From Pectinatus cerevisiiphilus (GTDB lineage: Bacteria; Bacillota; Negativicutes; Selenomonadales; Selenomonadaceae): a stretch of 64,000 nucleotides of DNA. Numbering within the stretch: position 1 is the stretch's first letter; each line of letters opens with the position of its first letter. The notes below the pieces were generated by a model that worked only from the letters and a program-made list of their open reading frames with translations, searched no databases and had not been told where the DNA came from. A program made the position numbers and the translations under genes. Location of the stretch: NCBI RefSeq assembly GCF_004341685.1, contig NZ_SMAA01000005.1, forward strand, positions 62,001-126,000. The letters are read 5' to 3'. Positions 46,279-54,623 of the stretch are shown here, in pieces.

Positions 46279-46887
46279 ATGGAAACCAGCAACAAAGCTC
46301 TTACATTTTCTCTGAAAAAACTTTTCTATATCTGGTTCATTATTGGCATCACCTCATTTGGCGGCGGTGCCATAACGCAGTTTTTAATACAGGATAAATT
46401 TATTTATGAATACCGCTGGATAACTGAAGAAGAATACACAACAATTATTGGTATCGGCCAAATCACTCCCGGTATAAATACTTTGGCTTATACCATTCTG
46501 ATTGGCAGAAAACTTGCCGGTTTTCGCGGCAGTGTTTTATCTGTATTAGGTTTAGTCATTCCCAGTGCTACAATAACGTTGGCTTTATCTGCCGCATATT
46601 TAAGCGTAAATCAATATCCGGTCGTGCAAAATGCTTTGAAAGCTGCGTTCGCCTCTATTTTTGGTATTTCTATTATTACCAATTGGCGCAATATAAGGCC
46701 TATCCTGCGTCATGGTAAACAGGAAGGCCTCCTGCCGTTATTTTCTTTTCTGCTCATTATCGTGATCACTGCCATTCTCTATCGTGTTTTCAATTTTTCC
46801 GTCATTCTTCTCTACCTAATCGGTAGTTGTGCCGGAATATTCATTTATAAATTCATCATAAAAAAGAAGCCGAGGTTACCCAAATGA
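46279..46887 (+). CDS. Chromate transporter, N-terminal-type subunit (short ChrA)
   Basis: A 202-residue membrane protein containing one CHR domain, with GITSFGGGAITQFLIQD and IGIGQITPGINTLAYTILIG as family motifs. It is one of a split pair: short-chain ChrA proteins work as two adjacent genes. Its stop overlaps the next start as ATGA, indicating coupling. Chromate resistance or general anion export are possible. Confidence 0.88.
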   Translation: METSNKALTFSLKKLFYIWFIIGITSFGGGAITQFLIQDKFIYEYRWITEEEYTTIIGIGQITPGINTLAYTILIGRKLAGFRGSVLSVLGLVIPSATITLALSAAYLSVNQYPVVQNALKAAFASIFGISIITNWRNIRPILRHGKQEGLLPLFSFLLIIVITAILYRVFNFSVILLYLIGSCAGIFIYKFIIKKKPRLPK

Positions 46888-47396
46888 TCTATTGGTGCTT
46901 ATTTTTTTTAACAGTTCTAAAAGCAGTATTATTTTCTACCGGCGGATTTGGCCCCCTGCCTTCACTGCATACCGATTTTCTGGCTAATGGCTGGGCAACT
47001 GAAAAACAATTTGCTGAAGCTATCGCCATCGGTCAGATTGCTCCCGGACCAAATGGTTTATGGGTAGTAAGCCTTACGAACTTATCTGGTGGATTGATAG
47101 GCGCAATATTAGGTGCTATCGCCTTGATCTTACCGCCATTTTTTATTCTTCTCGTCAGAAAATTTTATGCCCGTGTAAGATACGCCCCTTCAACACAAGG
47201 TGTATTAGATGGCATGGTGCTCGTCGTTTCCACGTTCAGTATTGTCGTATTGGCAAACATATTTTTCAACCGCAGCCCTGATGTTATATTACTCCTCATT
47301 GCAGTTATAAGTGCTGCCCTTGCTGCCACTAAACGAGTATCAGTCAATCTTATTTTACTTGTCTCTGCTGTTGCCGGTGCATTGTTGCTGCATTGA
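46884..47396 (+). CDS. Chromate transporter, second short-chain subunit
   Basis: A 170-residue membrane protein with the second CHR domain: STGGFGPLPSLHTDFLANGW and AIAIGQIAPGPNGLWVVSLT are the equivalents of the motifs in the preceding gene. It overlaps that gene by 4 nt. Together the two cover one full-length ChrA. Weak similarity between the halves is expected for this family. Confidence 0.88.
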   Translation: MIYWCLFFLTVLKAVLFSTGGFGPLPSLHTDFLANGWATEKQFAEAIAIGQIAPGPNGLWVVSLTNLSGGLIGAILGAIALILPPFFILLVRKFYARVRYAPSTQGVLDGMVLVVSTFSIVVLANIFFNRSPDVILLLIAVISAALAATKRVSVNLILLVSAVAGALLLH

Positions 47397-47474
47397 GGCA
47401 GTATGTTTGTTGGAAAATGCTTTTTATTTATACAGGTATATGGAGTTTCAATTTCCCGAAAGGATGTTATTTAA

Positions 47475-48266
47475 ATGCAGGAACTTTATTCCATAGGTGA
47501 CACCGCTAAAATCATGGGAATTTCTGTGCAGACACTACGTAACTATACCAATATGAAACTTGTCATGCCACAACATATAGACCTTGAAACAGGCTATCGT
47601 TATTATTCGTTTAAACAATTTCACTATATCGACCGTATCAAATATCTGCGTTCACTTGGTATGTCACTCGCAGAAATAGCAGAAATTCTGCAAAATGGAA
47701 AACCAGACAAACTACTTGTCCACCTTGAGGCACAAAAGAAAAAATTGATTTGGGAACTCAAGGAAATGGTCGATCGTTACGAAGACATTGACTGGTATAT
47801 TAACTACTTCCAATACCTTAACCATTATCGTATAGAAAATGTTCCATATATACTACACTTTGAAACACGCCACCTAATGTATGTTGACTATCTTAGCCAA
47901 GATACAATAGAAAGTGTAGAAACGCGTCTAGCCAAACTAAAAAACAAAGCTAATATACCATATCGACGCCAATATGGTTATATAATAGATTTTCACGATT
48001 TTTTACAAGGTGAATTTACACCGCAAAAGTATTTCACTTATCTCAAGGATAAACCAACAGATGTCACTAATGACAAATATTTACATCTACCCGCTGGCCT
48101 TTATCTATGTTTATGGGTTACTAAACGCACCAACATGAAAACTGATTTAATAAAAAAATTCTTTTCAGAACATCCTGCGCCTTCCTTTTCTATTGCTAAC
48201 GAATACGAAGACAGCCTTGTAGAATACCATTACTGTCCATATGAAATTCAGACACTGATACGATAA
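47475..48266 (+). CDS. MerR-family transcriptional regulator with GyrI-like effector domain
   Basis: A 263-residue regulator. The MerR winged HTH is at residues 1-70 (YSIGDTAKIMGISVQTLRNY, GYRYYSFKQFHYIDRIKYLRSLG), followed by a dimerisation helix (LLVHLEAQKKKLIWELKEM) and a C-terminal GyrI-like/BmrR-type ligand domain rather than a metal-binding Cys loop. It should therefore sense a small organic molecule. Two nearby promoters with the 19-bp spacer typical of MerR targets (48359-48389, 52118-52148) are probable sites. It is followed by a terminator and the first PLP-lyase gene. Confidence 0.9.
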   Translation: MQELYSIGDTAKIMGISVQTLRNYTNMKLVMPQHIDLETGYRYYSFKQFHYIDRIKYLRSLGMSLAEIAEILQNGKPDKLLVHLEAQKKKLIWELKEMVDRYEDIDWYINYFQYLNHYRIENVPYILHFETRHLMYVDYLSQDTIESVETRLAKLKNKANIPYRRQYGYIIDFHDFLQGEFTPQKYFTYLKDKPTDVTNDKYLHLPAGLYLCLWVTKRTNMKTDLIKKFFSEHPAPSFSIANEYEDSLVEYHYCPYEIQTLIR

Positions 48267-48286
48267 CATACTCCTTCATCTATATA

Positions 48287-48336
48287 CCTCAGACACGATA
48301 TTCGTTTTCTTGCGAAATCATTGTTTGAGGTTTTTT
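48287..48336 (+). terminator. Terminator of the merR-like gene
   Basis: CCTCA (48287-48291) pairs with TGAGG (48326-48330), with an imperfect inner stem capped by TTCG/CGAA, and TTTTTT follows. Confidence 0.7.
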
Positions 48337-48358
48337 GCATAAATATATAAAAACGAGC

Positions 48359-48389
48359 TTGACTTTATAGCCGTTATAGACTTTAGACT
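48359..48389 (+). promoter_or_regulatory. MerR-type promoter of the first lyase operon
   Basis: TTGACT (48359-48364) and TAGACT (48384-48389) are separated by 19 bp instead of 17, the spacing that MerR-family activators correct by DNA distortion. The spacer contains TATA-GCCGT-TATAGA, a partly symmetrical site centred as in MerR operators. It matches the promoter at 52118-52148 position by position (TTGACT-TATA-N5-TATAGA-TTA-CT). Confidence 0.75.
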
Positions 48390-48462
48390 TAGCTTATGCC
48401 TAAGCGAATTTATATTTTCTACACAGGCTGTTAATTCCACATTCGACTAAGGAGGATGTAAC

Positions 48463-49659
48463 ATGAAAGATCCTATAAACTTTTCCGAAGCTACCGAAAT
48501 TTTATACCAAGGTGAAGATTACTCACAACTTTTAAAACCAGAAGCCGCTCCTATTTATGTAACTACAGCATTCAATATGGGGGACCTTGACGATGTACAA
48601 AAAACTTATGACCAAAAAGGTTATACCTATATTCGCACCAGAAACCCGAACCGCCGGTCATTAGGTGACCTGATTTCATTTCTAGAAAAAGGTAAACGCA
48701 CACTTATCTGTTCTTCTGGTATGGCCGCAATCACGACGACCTATTTTGCTCTTCTAAATCCTGGTGATCATTTTCTCGTCAATGAAAATATATATGGAGA
48801 AACATTTGATGCCATCAATATTTTCCTAAAAAAGATGCATGTTGATGTTGACTACGTTGATTTTTCCGACCTTACAGCAGTGAAAAAAGCAATAAAGGAT
48901 AATACGCGCATCGTTTATACGGAAGTTGCGTCTAACCCGACTGACAGACTTGCTGACATTGCCGCACTAGCAGACATTGCCCATGAAAAACATGCTTTAA
49001 TGATGGTTGACAATACCTTTACTACCCCCATAGCAATAAAGCCACTATCTCTCGGTGCTGATATAGTCATAAACAGCCTCACAAAATTTATAAATGGTCA
49101 CAGTGACGCCTTGCTCGGTTCCATTACTGTAAAAGATGACAACCTATTTGACACGATACATTCCATACGCATGTTAACTGGAACTTCTGGCAGTCCTTTT
49201 GCCACATGGTTAGTCTATCGTGGTATACACACCCTTGATTTACGTGTTCGCAAACAAATGAAAAATGCCGCTCTTTTAGCAAATACTTTAGCAAAACATC
49301 CTAAAATACTTCACGTCAACCATCCAGCTTTGGATAATTTTCCGCAAAAAGAACTGGCAGACAAACTTTTTAAGGACAAATATACTATGACAGGTATGCT
49401 CAGTTTTGAGATGCCAAACGATCACTCCAAAATAAATGCTTTTATGAATCGTCTTCATATAGCTCATTATGCCCCAACATTAGGTGGTATACGCACCACA
49501 TTATCACATCCACTTCATTCTTCGCATTATCACGTTCCCAAAGATGAACTAAAAAAAATGGGGATATCTTACGGCCTCATGCGTATATCTACAGGCATAG
49601 AAGATGCCGATGATCTAATAGCTGATTTTACCCAAGCTTTAAGCGTTTTTGACGATTAA
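48463..49659 (+). CDS. Cys/Met-metabolism PLP-dependent enzyme (trans-sulfuration family), copy 1
   Basis: A 398-residue PLP enzyme of the cystathionine gamma-synthase/methionine gamma-lyase family. Visible are CSSGMAAITTTYFALLNPGD, the active-site tyrosine in NIYGETFDA, the cofactor strand MVDNTFTTPIAIKPLSLGAD and the Schiff-base lysine in NSLTKFINGHSDALLGS. The R-x-NP(T) segment is altered to TRNPNRR. It is paralogous to the enzyme at 54624. A lyase or gamma-elimination role on a sulfur amino acid is likely, but the exact reaction cannot be read. AAGGAGG precedes the ATG; it is first in the operon. Confidence 0.87.
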   Translation: MKDPINFSEATEILYQGEDYSQLLKPEAAPIYVTTAFNMGDLDDVQKTYDQKGYTYIRTRNPNRRSLGDLISFLEKGKRTLICSSGMAAITTTYFALLNPGDHFLVNENIYGETFDAINIFLKKMHVDVDYVDFSDLTAVKKAIKDNTRIVYTEVASNPTDRLADIAALADIAHEKHALMMVDNTFTTPIAIKPLSLGADIVINSLTKFINGHSDALLGSITVKDDNLFDTIHSIRMLTGTSGSPFATWLVYRGIHTLDLRVRKQMKNAALLANTLAKHPKILHVNHPALDNFPQKELADKLFKDKYTMTGMLSFEMPNDHSKINAFMNRLHIAHYAPTLGGIRTTLSHPLHSSHYHVPKDELKKMGISYGLMRISTGIEDADDLIADFTQALSVFDD

Positions 49660-49680
49660 TATTACACAGGAGTGCTGTTT

Positions 49681-50412
49681 ATGGAAGAATTATCATCTAT
49701 AATAGAGAAAATGATCTGTACTGAAGTAGCAGCTAATCCGCTTGAATACCGGGAACCGATCATTGGTTATGCGGATGCCAACGATCCTTTATACAACACA
49801 TTAGATGAAAAGATTGGTGCTAAACAATTTCATCCGCAAGAAATGCTGCCCGATGCAAAAACTGTCATTGTTTACTTTATTCCGTTTCCAGAAACATTAA
49901 TTCGCGCCATTCGCCAAGATCAGCACACAGTTCCTATATGGTCACAGTATTACGATGCTACCAATAAACTGCTCGATAAAATAGGTAAAAATATAATCAA
50001 AAAAATGGCCACTTTTAACATAAAAGGTGCAATGGATCCGCCAACAGAAAATTTTGATCTTATCTCCCTTACAGGTCATTGGGCCCATAAAGCTTCTGCA
50101 GTGATTGCCGGAATTGGCACCTTCGGCCTTAATCATCTTTTAATCACACGGCTTGGCAGTGCAGGCAGGCTTGGCAGTGTTGTTATAAATGCTAAGATTC
50201 CTCCCACTTCACGTCCAGTTTCTTCTTATTGTCTTTATTACAAAAACGGAAAATGCCGTGTTTGTGCAGAAAAATGTCCCAGTGGTGCCTTAACAACAGA
50301 ACGATTTGATAGATTTCGCTGCAATGCTTATCTCGACGGAAAAAACATAAGAGATGACCAACAGGGTTGTCCCTTATGCAGTTCTGGTCCATGTGCTGAT
50401 AAGGGTTTTTAG
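49681..50412 (+). CDS. Small iron-sulfur protein with ferredoxin-like double cluster domain (QueG-like)
   Basis: A 243-residue cytosolic protein. The C-terminal third carries CRVCAEKCPSGAL (CxxCxxxCP) and later QGCPLCSSGPC, enough for one or two [4Fe-4S] clusters. The N-terminal part (AKTVIVYFIPFPETLIRAI, GTFGLNHLLITRLGSAGRLG) resembles the cobalamin-binding domain of epoxyqueuosine reductase, but the protein is only about two thirds of QueG length. It is probably a different redox enzyme using a corrinoid or flavin. The ATG at 49681 follows AGGAG; it is 21 bp after the lyase gene. Confidence 0.75.
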   Translation: MEELSSIIEKMICTEVAANPLEYREPIIGYADANDPLYNTLDEKIGAKQFHPQEMLPDAKTVIVYFIPFPETLIRAIRQDQHTVPIWSQYYDATNKLLDKIGKNIIKKMATFNIKGAMDPPTENFDLISLTGHWAHKASAVIAGIGTFGLNHLLITRLGSAGRLGSVVINAKIPPTSRPVSSYCLYYKNGKCRVCAEKCPSGALTTERFDRFRCNAYLDGKNIRDDQQGCPLCSSGPCADKGF

Positions 50413-50422
50413 GGAGTGCAAT

Positions 50423-51184
50423 ATGAGTTGTTATACAGACAATGAACATAAAAAAGGAATAAACGCTACCCTTTATTGGCAAGCAAATCCACCTAAAACA
50501 GCTGTTGAATTTTTCCTTTATGGTGAATATTGTTATCGTTTATACGACTTTCGTGAAGCTTTAACAGCCTATAAATATGCTGCCGAAGATGAAGTTGGTG
50601 CCCTCTTCCAGTTAGCATACTGTGTTCTGCATGGATATGGAACTCCTGTCAATAAAGAAAATGCCACTAAATATTTCAAACTGCTACTTGAAAAGACTAA
50701 CGAAAAAGAAGCACGTCATTGTTATTATCGGGGGATGTGTTTTTGTTATGGTTATGGAACCATTAAAGATGAAGAACACGCGTGGTCCTTATTTGCAACC
50801 TGTTCAGAAAAAATTGAGTCAGCTCTTTATGAACAAGGTCTATTTTTTCTTGAAGGAAAAATATTTGCTAAAGATATAGCAAATGCTGTCTTTTATCTAC
50901 GCAAAGCCTATGACCTGGGTGAAGAACGAGCTATATTTGCCATGGAAAAATTATTTTCTATATATGAAAAACCTTATCCTGATCATATTGAACTTACGCA
51001 AGCGTATGCATGGCGTTTAGGTAGAATTTTGCGGGCAGCAGAAAAATCACCATGCCGCGAATATTATTTACGCCTGTCCGCTTGTTATAGGCATGGCTTT
51101 CCTAATGATTCTCAAGATAACAAGAAAAAATTTTTACGTCTAGCAGATAAATACCAAAAGTTTGCTGAAACTTTGCCATTATAA
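50423..51184 (+). CDS. Sel1-repeat (TPR-like) protein
   Basis: A 253-residue protein with three or more Sel1 repeats: LFQLAYCVLHGYGTPVNKEN, YYRGMCFCYGYGTIKDEEHA and QGLFFLEGKIFAKDIANAVF, each a helix pair with the G-x-G turn. Sel1 repeats bind partner proteins. No signal peptide is seen, so it is probably cytosolic. The ATG at 50423 follows GGGAG and lies 10 bp after the Fe-S gene; co-transcription is almost certain. Its role in the operon is unknown. Confidence 0.82.
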   Translation: MSCYTDNEHKKGINATLYWQANPPKTAVEFFLYGEYCYRLYDFREALTAYKYAAEDEVGALFQLAYCVLHGYGTPVNKENATKYFKLLLEKTNEKEARHCYYRGMCFCYGYGTIKDEEHAWSLFATCSEKIESALYEQGLFFLEGKIFAKDIANAVFYLRKAYDLGEERAIFAMEKLFSIYEKPYPDHIELTQAYAWRLGRILRAAEKSPCREYYLRLSACYRHGFPNDSQDNKKKFLRLADKYQKFAETLPL

Positions 51185-51225
51185 TCATTTTATATAATAT
51201 TATTTTTATTGAGGATGATAACGCT

Positions 51226-52104
51226 TTGACCAATATAGGAAAATTCATTCCATTGGTATTAGCCACTTTTCTGTGGGGGCTTCAACCAATCGCTGTAAAA
51301 ATATTGCTTCTACAATATTCTACTGCTACTATAATCTTTTTCCGTTCCACCGCCATGTTATTTTTCTATATTATATTAATGAAATTATATAATGTATCCT
51401 TATTGCCAAAGTTATCAATAAAAAAATGGAGTATTCTATTTTTAATGGGTCTTACAGGAACAACCATATGCAGTATTTCACAATATGAAGGGCTGCGCTA
51501 TGCCCCCGTCTTTCACTGTGTTTTATTTGGTGCAACAGTTCCGGCCATTACTGCGTGCATGGCTCGCATATTTCTAAAAGAACGATTATCGTTATTACAG
51601 TGGGGTGGTATTCTCCTCTCTTTTTTTGGCGTACTATTTATGTTGACTAAAGGTGCTGTGCTGCAACTTCTGACCGAACCTTTTAATATAGGTGATATCC
51701 TGTTTTTTATTAATGAATTATCTTGGTCTGCTTACATTATAGCCAGTCGTTACATTCTAAAAGATTTATCTATTTTACAGGTCACTACACTATCCAATTT
51801 TATTGGTATTATCACACTCATTCCATATATTTTGAATATGGGCGGACTAAACTTAGTCATCCCAAATATGAATTCACTTTTTGCTTATGTATTCGTTGTC
51901 ATTTTTAGTGGTGTTTTAGCTATGTTAGCTTGGAATAAAGGTATTAATATGGTAGGCACAAAAGGAGCCGTATTTAATAATGTTACACCTTTTACTGGTC
52001 TCATTTTTGGTAACCTTATTTTAGACGAACTTATCAACAGTGCTGACCTTATTGGCCTTGTTGCCGTTAGTTGCGGTATTTATATTCTAATGTACCAAAA
52101 ATAA
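51226..52104 (+). CDS. EamA/DMT-family transporter
   Basis: A 292-residue inner-membrane protein with ten hydrophobic segments in two EamA repeats (PLVLATFLWGLQPIAVK at the start, LFFINELSWSAYIIASRYIL in the second half). DMT transporters commonly export amino acids or drugs. The start is a TTG at 51226, about 10 nt after GAGGA. It lies 42 bp after the Sel1 gene and closes the first part of the operon; a new MerR-type promoter begins just after it. Confidence 0.86.
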   Translation: MTNIGKFIPLVLATFLWGLQPIAVKILLLQYSTATIIFFRSTAMLFFYIILMKLYNVSLLPKLSIKKWSILFLMGLTGTTICSISQYEGLRYAPVFHCVLFGATVPAITACMARIFLKERLSLLQWGGILLSFFGVLFMLTKGAVLQLLTEPFNIGDILFFINELSWSAYIIASRYILKDLSILQVTTLSNFIGIITLIPYILNMGGLNLVIPNMNSLFAYVFVVIFSGVLAMLAWNKGINMVGTKGAVFNNVTPFTGLIFGNLILDELINSADLIGLVAVSCGIYILMYQK

Positions 52105-52117
52105 TTTTATTTTTTTC

Positions 52118-52148
52118 TTGACTCTATAATAAATATAGAGATTATCCT
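52118..52148 (+). promoter_or_regulatory. MerR-type promoter with perfect dyad, second operon
   Basis: TTGACT (52118-52123) and TATCCT (52143-52148) are 19 bp apart. A perfect dyad CTCTATA-ATAAA-TATAGAG (52122-52128 and 52134-52140) overlaps the -35 and fills the spacer, the textbook MerR operator layout. It shares TTGACT-TATA-N5-TATAGA-TTA-CT with the promoter at 48359, so the same regulator is expected to act on both. Confidence 0.8.
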
Positions 52149-52233
52149 ATACTCACAGCGGATTTACAATAAAATATCGCGTCTGTTAAATACATATAAA
52201 TACTATTCCCAATATTAAAATGCCTGACAAAAC

Positions 52234-52287
52234 AAAGATGTTTTGAACAATTTTCTTTTATGAAAATTATTTAAAGCATCTTTTTTT
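52234..52287 (+). terminator. Leader terminator between the MerR-type promoter and the ABC operon
   Basis: A 22-bp stem (AAAGATG...TTTTC with GAAAA...CATCTTT, one mismatch, two G-T pairs), a 6-nt loop and TTTTTTT. It lies about 80 nt after the promoter start point and before the binding-protein gene, so it may act as an attenuator or end transcripts from the upstream operon. Confidence 0.72.
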
Positions 52288-52373
52288 ATACATCAAGGAG
52301 GCTACATATAAATCAACATCCATATTTTTACTGTATAAATTTATTTCAACTAAAAGAAAGTGAGTGTATATTA

Positions 52374-53171
52374 ATGAAAAAAATTATTGTTATTGGTTTA
52401 TTCTTTTCTATTTTTACTGCATTAGCAACCGGTTGTATTTTTTCTAACAATCAAGCATCTGACAAAAAAACTCTTAAAGTTGTTACATATGCCAAATGGA
52501 ATCCTTTTGAATATGTAGATAATGGTAAAGTCGTCGGTTTTGATATTGATCTCATAAAAGCACTGGCCGAAGATGCAGGATATGACTGCAATATCCAAGA
52601 CGCAGGATGGGACCCTATGTTTGTTCAAATAAAAGACAAATCTGCCGATGCCGCAATTGCAGGAATTACTATTACGGATGATCGTAAACAGACATACGAT
52701 TTCTCTAATCCCTACTTTGTCTCAAGGCAATCTATAGTAGTAAAGAACGACAGCAGCATACAAAATGCCAATGATTTAATAGGAAAAGTTATTGCAGTAC
52801 AAAGCGGTAGTACAGGACAAGAAGCTGTAGAAAAATTAATAGGAAAAAATGATGAACACATAAAAAAAATAAAAGGAGGACTCACCTATATAGAATTATT
52901 ACATGGAACTGCAACCGCAGTGGTTGGTGACGACACCGCAAACAAAATTTTTGTCCAAGAAAACCCTAATGACCAACTTAAAATTATTGAAGACAAAGAA
53001 AATTTTGCCCCTGAATATTTTGGCATAATGTTCTCAAAAGGAAGTACTTTAAATGCAAAAATGAATGAATCTCTAAAACATATTATTGACAATGGTACAT
53101 ATACAGAAATTTATCAAAAATGGTTTAAAACAGAACCTAATTTAGATGAACTTAAAGCCCTGCAAAAATAA
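52374..53171 (+). CDS. Amino acid ABC transporter, substrate-binding lipoprotein (second system)
   Basis: A 265-residue SBP_bac_3 protein with a lipoprotein signal: MKKIIVIGLFFSIFTALA then the lipobox ATGC. The mature part has AKWNPFEYVDNGKVVGFDID, AAIAGITITDDRKQTYDFS and QSGSTGQEAVEKL. It captures a polar amino acid outside the inner membrane. Given the flanking Cys/Met enzymes, a sulfur amino acid such as cystine is a reasonable guess only. It is first of a binding protein-permease-ATPase operon. Confidence 0.9.
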   Translation: MKKIIVIGLFFSIFTALATGCIFSNNQASDKKTLKVVTYAKWNPFEYVDNGKVVGFDIDLIKALAEDAGYDCNIQDAGWDPMFVQIKDKSADAAIAGITITDDRKQTYDFSNPYFVSRQSIVVKNDSSIQNANDLIGKVIAVQSGSTGQEAVEKLIGKNDEHIKKIKGGLTYIELLHGTATAVVGDDTANKIFVQENPNDQLKIIEDKENFAPEYFGIMFSKGSTLNAKMNESLKHIIDNGTYTEIYQKWFKTEPNLDELKALQK

Positions 53172-53190
53172 TCATGAAGGAGGATAAAAG

Positions 53191-53850
53191 ATGATAGATT
53201 TTCGTTTTGATATTATTACGGAATACTCCCACTTTTTTCTAATGGGGACATTATTAACTATAGGCTTATCTTTAGCAAGCGTTTTTTTAGGTTCATTATT
53301 GGGATTATTTATTGCTATCGGTGAGTTGTTGGAAAATAAAGTTCTTGCCTTCATCTTCAAAGCCTATGTGGGATTTTTCCGTGGCACTCCACTTTTTGTG
53401 CAGATACTTATTATTTATTTTGGTGTCATTCCAGCTCTATTTGGTGAAGCAAATGGAATTGTCTCCGCTATTACAGCATTATCCCTAAACGCAGGAGCAT
53501 ACATAGCCGAGACAATTCGCGCAGGAATACAATCTATAAGTCGAGGTCAAGCAGAGGCTTCCCGCTCATTAGGTATGAATAAGTTTCAATCTATGCGCTA
53601 CATTATCCTGCCACAAGCAATACGGCGCATTTTACCAGCTCTCGGTAACGAATTTATCAGTCTTATCAAAGATTCCTCACTTGCTTCAACAATAGCTACT
53701 CCCGAATTAATGTATTGGGCTCAATCAATGAATGCCCAGTACTATCGTGTTTGGGAATCTTACATATCTGTAGCGTTAATCTATCTTATCCTTACTCTTA
53801 CTGCTAATTTTATTCTAAAACATTTTGAAAAGAAGGTGCCTGTAAAATGA
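53191..53850 (+). CDS. Amino acid ABC transporter, permease (second system)
   Basis: A 219-residue HEQRO-type permease with about five membrane segments. [20 protein letters not shown] is the first, [18 protein letters not shown] the family motif and [20 protein letters not shown] the EAA loop. It follows the binding protein by 19 bp and overlaps the ATPase start by 4 nt (ATGA). Confidence 0.92.
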   Translation: MIDFRFDIITEYSHFFLMGTLLTIGLSLASVFLGSLLGLFIAIGELLENKVLAFIFKAYVGFFRGTPLFVQILIIYFGVIPALFGEANGIVSAITALSLNAGAYIAETIRAGIQSISRGQAEASRSLGMNKFQSMRYIILPQAIRRILPALGNEFISLIKDSSLASTIATPELMYWAQSMNAQYYRVWESYISVALIYLILTLTANFILKHFEKKVPVK

Positions 53851-54605
53851 TAAAAGTAACAGATTTGAAAAAAGCTTTTGATGGAAATGTCATTCTAAAA
53901 GGCATCAATCTTGATATCAATGCCCAAGAAGTTGTTGTTCTGATAGGTCCATCTGGCGCTGGTAAGTCAACTTTTCTTCGCTGTCTAAATCAACTCGAAA
54001 CTATTAACAGCGGTCACATATTTATCAATGGAGAAGATATAACTAACCCTAAAGTAGATATCAATAAAATACGCCAAAAATTAGGGATGGTATTCCAAGA
54101 TTTCAATCTTTTCCCCCATATGACAGTTCTTGAAAATATTATGATTTCACCAATGAAAGTAAAACACGAGTCACATAAAACAGCTTATGAAACCGCTATA
54201 CAACTTTTAAATAAAGTAGGCCTGCTCAACAAAGCCACTGCCTATCCTGATGATTTATCCGGTGGACAGAAACAACGTATTGCAATTGCCCGCGCTTTAG
54301 CAATGAAACCTAGTGTTATGCTTTTTGACGAACCTACTTCTGCACTTGATCCTGAAATGGTTGGTGAAGTTTTAGCTGTTATGCAAAATCTTGCCAGAGA
54401 AGGAATGACTATGATAGTTGTAACCCACGAAATGGGGTTTGCCCGCGAAGTAGGTAATCGCATTATTTTTATGGATAGAGGCTACATAGTTGAAGAAAAT
54501 TCTCCTCAAAATCTTTTTTCGCATCCTCAAAAAGAACGCACAAAAGCATTTCTTAGTAAAATATTATCTTCCCAAAATAATACACTGAATACACTGCAAT
54601 TGTAA
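53847..54605 (+). CDS. Amino acid ABC transporter, ATP-binding protein (second system)
   Basis: A 252-residue ATPase: Walker [11 protein letters not shown]-loop [12 protein letters not shown], signature LSGGQKQR, Walker [14 protein letters not shown]-loop VTHEMGFA. It is closely similar to the ATPase at 12167 but has a short insertion ([17 protein letters not shown]). It is coupled to the permease by overlap, with the second PLP-lyase gene 18 bp downstream in the same operon. Confidence 0.93.
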   Translation: MIKVTDLKKAFDGNVILKGINLDINAQEVVVLIGPSGAGKSTFLRCLNQLETINSGHIFINGEDITNPKVDINKIRQKLGMVFQDFNLFPHMTVLENIMISPMKVKHESHKTAYETAIQLLNKVGLLNKATAYPDDLSGGQKQRIAIARALAMKPSVMLFDEPTSALDPEMVGEVLAVMQNLAREGMTMIVVTHEMGFAREVGNRIIFMDRGYIVEENSPQNLFSHPQKERTKAFLSKILSSQNNTLNTLQL

Positions 54606-54623
54606 AATATAGGAGCGAATTCC

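Noticed and set aside
47397-47474. Search for a third copy of the MerR-type operator in front of the regulator gene
   Set aside because: No TTGACT-TATA-N5-TATAGA match and no 19-bp spaced promoter was found there.
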